Origin: Sequoia sempervirens
Taxonomy: Eukaryota; Streptophyta; Pinopsida; Cupressales; Cupressaceae
Assembly (NCBI GenBank): GCA_007258455.2
Contig: VDFB02373365.1
Location: forward strand, 218,173,765-218,237,764
Direction: 5' to 3'
DNA length: 64,000 bases
Shown here in pieces: positions 58,583 through 64,000 of this stretch. Each line of letters starts with the position of its first letter. The first letter of the stretch is position 1. A program made the position numbers and the translations under genes. The notes under the pieces were generated by a model. It ran no database searches and was not told the origin of the DNA. It worked only from the letters and a program-made list of their open reading frames with translations.

Positions 58583-59570
58583 TAAGAAGAAGAGGACAAA
58601 AAGGAGGAATCAAAAACATTCATGGCAGACCCTGTGACTAATGGTGAGTTTCTTATGATCAAGCAAGGAGAAAGACTTCATCAAGAACTAAAGGTAACTA
58701 TTTTCAAGACTAATTGTCTCAGTCATGGTAAAATATGCAGATTGCTCATAGATTCAGGGTCACATAGCAATTTAGTTTCACTTGATATGATAACCAAGTT
58801 GGGAATTGAAACATTTGATCATCCTACTCCCTACAAGGTCACTTGGGTAACTCAAGGACAACATGTAGAGATTTGTAAGAGGGCTTATGTAGATTTCTCA
58901 ATTGGATCATATCATGATAGGGTACTTTGTGATGTCATTCCAATGATTTGTGGTCATATCATCTTGGGAAGACCATGGCAGTATGCTAGAAGGACATTGC
59001 ATGATGGATTCCATAATACATAATTGGTGCATAAAGGAGATGTTAGATATAAATTAATGCCTTTGCCTTTGGAGCAGTCAAATGAAAGTTTTATGATCTG
59101 TTTTGAGAAACATTTACAGGTGAATAAGCAGGGTAAGATAGGTAAGACAGGGGAAGATACTAGTTCGAAGAGGAATGATGAGTTGCAGCAGATATATGAA
59201 GAGTACAGTCCTAAAAATTAGAATATTTGGGACTTGGACAGTATTAAGATTGGAAGTATTGAATGCCCTATTGTTGAGGGCAATAGGAGTTGTGTTCTTT
59301 CACAAGGAAATGAGTGGAATAAAGGTAGAAATAGGGTACAAGGACAGGTTGTTATCAAGCAACAAAAAGGACAAACAAAACATATTTTTGACACTAACAT
59401 GTTGAGTGACATGAATGCAGGTTGGAAGAAAAGGAAGAAGGTAACTTTGGGAGATTTCATGCTTGGTAATCAGAAGGTACAAACATATAGGAACAAGGAG
59501 TATTATGGCAACAACAAGTTGGATGCTTCTTGGGGCAAGAACTCTTTCTTTCTTGGGGAGAATGGTGCAA
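58583..59570 (+). pseudogene. TR-GAG protease and linker
   Basis: In frame with Gag after the stop at 58583. The active site is LLIDSGSHSNLVSLDMITKL (Asp codon at 58751) and the C-terminal signature is HIILGRPWQY. This 133-codon run (58622-59020) is intact. After stops at 59021 and 59219 a Lys-rich linker continues and joins directly to a short Pol-terminus-like segment (SWGKNSFFLGENGA) that reads into the 3' LTR. The junction suggests that RT to integrase was lost by an internal deletion. Confidence 0.8.
59551..59565 (+). other. TR-GAG polypurine tract
   Basis: TTGGGGAGAATGG lies immediately before TGCAAGAGCAC, the 3' LTR start. Confidence 0.65.
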
Positions 59571-61133
59571 GAGCACCCAAGCTCTTCAAGGAACTCTTCA
59601 GGGGGACCTTTCCATCAATTCAAAACATCAATTATGGTATCTTGGAGCCTATAATGGCATTTGGGATGAATAGATGGGTCCTGAAAGGACCATAGGACCA
59701 AAGAACCTTGTAAGTGGACCAATAGTGTCCAAGGGGTGTAGGTAGGCTTATAATGTTCTAATTAGATCAATTATGGTTATATATTAAAGTTTAGATAGTT
59801 TTTAGTCAATATAAATCAATAAAATGTAAGTTTGGAAATTCAAATATTTGAATTCCAATTTGGGCGGGTAACTAGATTTTATGAGTTTTAATCACTTTTA
59901 TGCAACTTAATCAATCCAAAACAGTTGGATCAGTTGGGGAAAGGATATACAAAGCCAAAATATTCATTTGTACAGAGGTTGGACATTTGGAGCAAGTACT
60001 GTACGGACTGTTTTCTAGAAATAGTGAAAAGCATAGTTTTTTGGCACTTTTATGGTGTTCTTTTCTTAAATACTTTATCTCTATTGAATCTATGTCTAGT
60101 AGGATGATTTAGGAGTTTTTGTTTACATATTTTAACACCATTGAAGGCTCTAAAAGCAGTGATAATTAATTTCTTTGCATTTTATATTGATTGTCCTAAA
60201 AAAGAACACATAATTTACACTAGTTTGAGGGTTTTTCCTGGATAAATGATCCATTTCATGGGATTTTATGACTGTATCTTGTGAAATGGATCATATTTAA
60301 CATGTACCATACTGAACTAACAACATAATGTGCAGGAGAGATGAATACTATGGTGTACACCAAGATTTGACTGTGAAAAGTGCTTGAAGTTGGAGGCTAG
60401 GGTATAGCAGTAGAAGATCTGCCTTAATGAGGGGTCTGTTTTTGAGTTGGGATAGACTAAATATGTTGTCCTAATGGTGTAGAGTCAATGAGAAAGTTTT
60501 GGAAGTGATTGGAAGGTTAGTTTTCAAGAGGCCCTAGTTTTTGAGGCAAGTTAAGGAGGGTTTTGTGCTGGAGCATTTTAGAGGTGTCATAGAGGCCTAA
60601 AAACTTGGAATCCTTAGTTTTGAGTCATTTTAGGAGACTTTTGAAAGTTTCATGGTCAGGGGTTGAATTTAAAAAGGGGTTGCTTTGAAAAAGTGGGCTA
60701 ATTAGGCCTAGTTTTTGAGGAGACAGCAGATTTTGGAAGGGTTTTTCTGAAGCAAGTGATATCAAGGTTTGGATATGTTGTTTTTCATCACAAACCACAC
60801 TTGAAACAGTCATTATATTGGAGGTTCCTTTGGAAATTTTGAGTGCAAAGTCAAAAATCTTTCGCTAGAGGCCTAGTTGGGCTAGTAGCGTAGTTAAGGT
60901 GAAAATTTGTTTTTGTGTCTAAGTCAAAGGGTCGAGCTTTGAAATCATTCAAAAAAAGTTTGTTTGGGTCTCTTAAGAGTGTTCCTAGGGTTTGGGTCCA
61001 TAAGGAAGGAAAATAAGTCATTTGGTGCATTATTGAGGTTTGTCTCCATTAGAGTGCCTGGAAGAGTGGTTGAGATTGTGTCTTGCAAACCTTGAGAACT
61101 TTGTGTTTCTTTCAAAGTCCTTGACCCTCTACA
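59566..61133 (+). repeat. TR-GAG 3' LTR
   Basis: Starts TGCAAGAGCACCCAAG and ends CCCTCTACA. It aligns end to end with 55811-57405. Confidence 0.9.
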
Positions 61134-62514
61134 TCAATATTCCTAACTGACATCTTTTGTTCTGATCGTGTGACATGTCAGGTTTAGATGATTCTGTTGG
61201 TGTTTCCAAGGCAATGTCAAAGCCATCATTATGTTTAGTGTCATAGAGTCCAATGATTTTAGCTATAACTTGATCATATGCAAATATGTCCATAGTGGAA
61301 GACTCTTTTTATGAAGGAATATTGTCTATGTGTCCCGTGGAGGCAAGTGTCTCATTGTGGGAAGTGTCAATAGTCAAGGCCTTTATAAGGTCTGCAAGTG
61401 TTTGATCATGAATGGCATAAAGGTCAAGGAGTGGATGGTTTTGGACTTCTTGGTCAATGGTAGGGTCTTGGTCAAAGATAGGGTTGTCATGGATTTGGAG
61501 TTCTTGGTCAATGATGGGGTCTTGGTCGAAGATGGGTTTGTCGTGCATGATACAGTCAGAAACAGAGTCGTTGTCAAGGAGAGGTTTGTTTTGGATGTCA
61601 CGATTGTCTTGAAAGACTTCATGGATGGACTGAAAGATAGGGTCATGGGATGGACTACCTTGTTCTTGACATGAGGGTGACATTATAAGGTCATGCTTTG
61701 GGCTTTCGTTTTGACATGTATCTTAAAGTTTATTAAATGGGATTTGACTTTGAGTAATGACATAATTTTCATGACTAGATGTGGCTTGTGAGGGGGTGAC
61801 TTGAAAAGGATCAATGAACGAAGGACTAGGATAGGACGTGGAGACTTGTGAAGGATAAGGGTATGACATGGGGAATTGAACTTGGTATGACATGGAGACT
61901 TCGAGTGGATTGGTGTGATATGATGTGAGGACTTGACATGAGTTGTTAGATGGTTGATAAGGGATGCAGACTTGGACGAGATTAATAGGTGAAGGACTAG
62001 CATATGACATGGAGACATGGAATGGACTAGCAGACAGTTGACTTCCCTTGTCAAGGTTAGGATAAGGGTGATAAGTGGACGTTTGTTGCAAATTACTGGT
62101 AGGATTTATGTCAAGTGACTGTTGATGGTGAGGGTAGACTAATGGAGGTGGCAAAGTATTTATGTCAAAGCCTCATGGTAACTTAGCCTCTTGGTCCAAA
62201 AGCATGGCTAGATACCTTTGAGGGTCGCGTAAGACTAAGTTTTCTACAAAGGAGACTATATCAGGGTTTTGTGTTGTAGCTTCTAAGTCTTCTACATATA
62301 CTCGTCCATTCTGGTCTCTTTTTATTAATAGCTCAAAAATGTTTTGTGATGAAGATGGTATGTTCATGGAAGACTGCATGTTCATGTTGTGAAATGGGTC
62401 AAAAAAGGTCTAATGTTTGTTCGTGTCATAAGTGTTATTGTCGATGTTGGGATTGGAATCTTGTCCAAAGTTTTCCATTTGTCATTGTTGTCTTTGAAGC
62501 CTAGTCTCAAACAT
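61134..62514 (-). pseudogene. NA2 G-patch protein, N-terminal part
   Basis: One frame throughout, with five stops (two before 62385, then near 62185, 61725 and 61309). The likely start is MFETRLQRQQ at 62514. A helical N-terminal block (ELLIKRDQNGRVYVEDLEAT, FVENLVLRDPQRYLAMLL) is followed by a Tyr/Pro/Ser-rich region corresponding to the Pro-rich part of NA1. An acidic segment with an 18-residue tandem repeat (DNPIFDQDPTIDQE type, 61436-61560) follows. The reading then runs to the TR-GAG insertion at 61134 (DMSHDQNKRCQLGIL) and resumes at 55810. Confidence 0.6.
61436..61560 (-). repeat. 54-bp coding tandem duplication in the NA2 protein
   Basis: Two adjacent copies encode HDxPIFDQDPxIDQExQ. 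They are in frame and acidic. Confidence 0.7.
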
Positions 62515-64000
62515 AAAAGGGATTTTCTCAAATGAGGATGATGAGAATGACAAGTAAATGCAAGGATGACACTAGCCTATGTTTTTTGGATTTTCGATAA
62601 GGATGAAAATGCAAGACTATGTTTCCTAAAATGTTGACTAGAATGACTAGGTGATGATAACGTTTGTCTAAGGAAATGATTGATGTAAGATGACAAGGTG
62701 ATCAAAGCCAAAATTTTGACTGAGGATGAAGATGATGATGTTTGACTAAGGACTTAATGTTATAAATGCAAGGTCTAGGTTCAAAATGATGACTAAGATG
62801 AACAATGCAAAGTTTAAGTTCAAAATGAAAACTGAGATTGTTTTTTGATGTTTTTTTGAAAAGTCTGAGTTGTCTAAGGTCGATTGTTTGTGTCCAGATT
62901 TGTGAATGTTGTGTATATTGTTTGAAAATCTAGAAAACACTTGACAAGCACAATGTTTTAAATGTAAGCAAGCGCACATAAGACAAGTACAATCCTAGGT
63001 TAGGCCAAGACAATATTCGCTAGATTCCACGTGGGTTTCCCCAACCGCATATCTGTAGCGTGTGAATTCAGAAGCTTGGTTGCATGGGCTCCCTCTTACA
63101 GTGCACTCTCTTCTTAGGCCAACCAAGCTTTCAACCCCCATGAAACTCCCATGGCAGATTGATCACCTCTACTACAAACTGCGAAAGTGTGGATGCCTTC
63201 ACACTGACCGGTGCTGCACTAGCAAATAGAAGGTTTTTGGCTTACTACACAAAGGTGTTTAATTTGGGACCCCCGTTCGAGTGGCCATACATGGGGCAAG
63301 AGATTAATCACCAATTAAGTGGCACTCTAGCCTAAAGAGGTTAAGCTCAACAGGGTTTAAGGGAGTACTACTCTGTCCATATGACACATCCACACTCGTA
63401 ATCTTAGGTTTTCCCTTAAGATTCACATTTATATATCAGTCGGGGGTAGCTTGGCCTTAGCTCCATTGCTGATTTGAGTCACGTTGGGGTGATGAAATCC
63501 CTAGGCAGGCCTAATTTCTAGAGTTAGTAACCGTTTCTCTTACACCCAGGATCGCATGAATGCGCAAGGGGAGAGGATACTCCGATATACCAAATCGTGA
63601 GGGTAATAACATCTAAAAAATGGGTCTATTTTTCTGATCACTGAGTTTTCACAAGGTGAGAGCATACTCACCTACCATTTTGCAAACACAGTCATGCAAA
63701 TAAGACATTGTTCTTTTTAATTGCACTAAAAGTAAGTGTGTACTAATCTAAGAAAAAGATAAGCACAATGTTTTAGTGTTTATTCTTTGACATTCAAACC
63801 TACAAGACCACATGTTAGTAGTTTGAATGTTTTCCTTTGACCCACAAAAAACTCCAACGCCACATGCTGCCAACAAAGATTAGTAACCAAAAAATAAAAA
63901 TAAAAATAAAATAAAAAATTAATAACACCAACAAATTAAAACAGCGATAACTTTCTCAAAACTTAAAAAAAATTTAAATCGTTTGAATCCATGGAAAGCT
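62515..64000 (-). other. NA2 leader, runs out of the window
   Basis: Non-coding. GATGA/TGACTA-rich at 62520-62960, then a GC-richer, more complex stretch at 63000-63600, then A-rich to the window end. No LTR or primer-binding site is recognised, so the 5' LTR of NA2 lies beyond 64000. The 83-bp units of the NA1 leader are not seen here. Confidence 0.5.

Larger units (their letters stand above)
55811..61133 (+). mobile_element. TR-GAG-type element (gag and protease only), nearly complete
   Basis: Two LTRs of 1595 and 1568 bases, about 96% identical by eye, with a PBS after the first and a purine tract before the second. The 2.2 kb interior encodes chromovirus-like Gag and protease but no RT, RNase H or integrase. 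Non-autonomous elements with terminal repeats and only a GAG domain are known in plants as TR-GAG. It is inserted in the NA2 coding region in the opposite orientation. Flanks read TTTGG on the left and TCAAT on the right, so no clean target-site duplication remains. Confidence 0.85.
51211..64000 (-). mobile_element. NA2: second RT-less G-patch element, right end outside window
   Basis: 3' LTR (about 51211-52437), identical PPT, the same non-coding modules in the same order as NA1, then a coding region (62514-54901) split by the TR-GAG insertion, and a leader running out of the window. LTRs of NA1 and NA2 are too diverged to align by eye except for overall length, TATA position and an AT-rich U3, so they are separate subfamilies. 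Confidence 0.65.

Noticed and set aside
55806..61138. Target-site duplication of the TR-GAG element
   Set aside because: The five bases on each side (TTTGG and TCAAT) do not match, so I do not claim one.
63240..63300. tRNA-like GTTCGAGTGG near the right edge
   Set aside because: No cloverleaf can be formed around it by eye. Isolated B-box-like words are common.

Overview
This window looks like intergenic DNA from a very large plant genome, most likely a gymnosperm. I see no host gene, no rRNA or tRNA gene, and nothing bacterial. Essentially all of the 64 kb that I can interpret is LTR-retrotransposon sequence. It is mostly old, nested and broken by stop codons and frameshifts, with many C/T and G/A differences between paired LTRs, as expected of long-methylated DNA. 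The species assignment is an inference from element types and is not proven.

Layout. (1) 1-17154, minus strand: E1, a large Ty3/gypsy element of Tat/Ogre type. The 3' LTR is at 1-1944. Pol, gag and a separate ORF1 upstream of gag follow, and the 5' LTR ends at about 17154. Its polyprotein order is gag, protease, plant-type (archaeal-like) RNase H, RT, RNase H, integrase. (2) 17155-23404, minus: E2, an orphan ORF1-like coding region of about the same coding length as ORF1 of E1, split by about 2 kb of non-coding DNA. (3) 25611-34522, plus: E4, a Tat element with LTR/leader, gag, protease, a G-patch-like remnant and RT. The RNase H/integrase-core region is replaced by unrelated DNA, followed by an integrase C-terminus and a repetitive 3' UTR. 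(4) 34523-35427: fragment of a copia-type LTR, interrupted by E3. (5) 35428-42230, minus: E3, a copia-type element by LTR, PPT and PBS but with no recognisable pol. It carries a Gag-like product with four CCHC knuckles joined to a long lysine-rich/coiled-coil protein. (6) 42231-51210, minus: NA1, and (7) 51211 to beyond 64000, minus: NA2. These are two members of what appears to be one RT-less LTR family. They encode a proline-rich, G-patch-containing protein and keep a shared series of non-coding modules. (8) 55811-61133, plus: a nearly complete TR-GAG-type element (two LTRs, PBS, gag, protease, PPT, no RT) inserted in the NA2 coding region.

Nesting inferred from the joins: E3 sits in the old copia LTR, NA1 in the right LTR of E3, NA2 in the leader of NA1, and the TR-GAG element in NA2. 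The strongest candidates for something under-described are the NA1/NA2 family, the pol-less E3 with its four-knuckle Gag, the RNase H placed before RT in E1, and the exact 83-bp array in the NA1 leader, most of whose units keep a hairpin.

Limits: translations and alignments were done by eye, percent identities are estimates, and no database search was possible.
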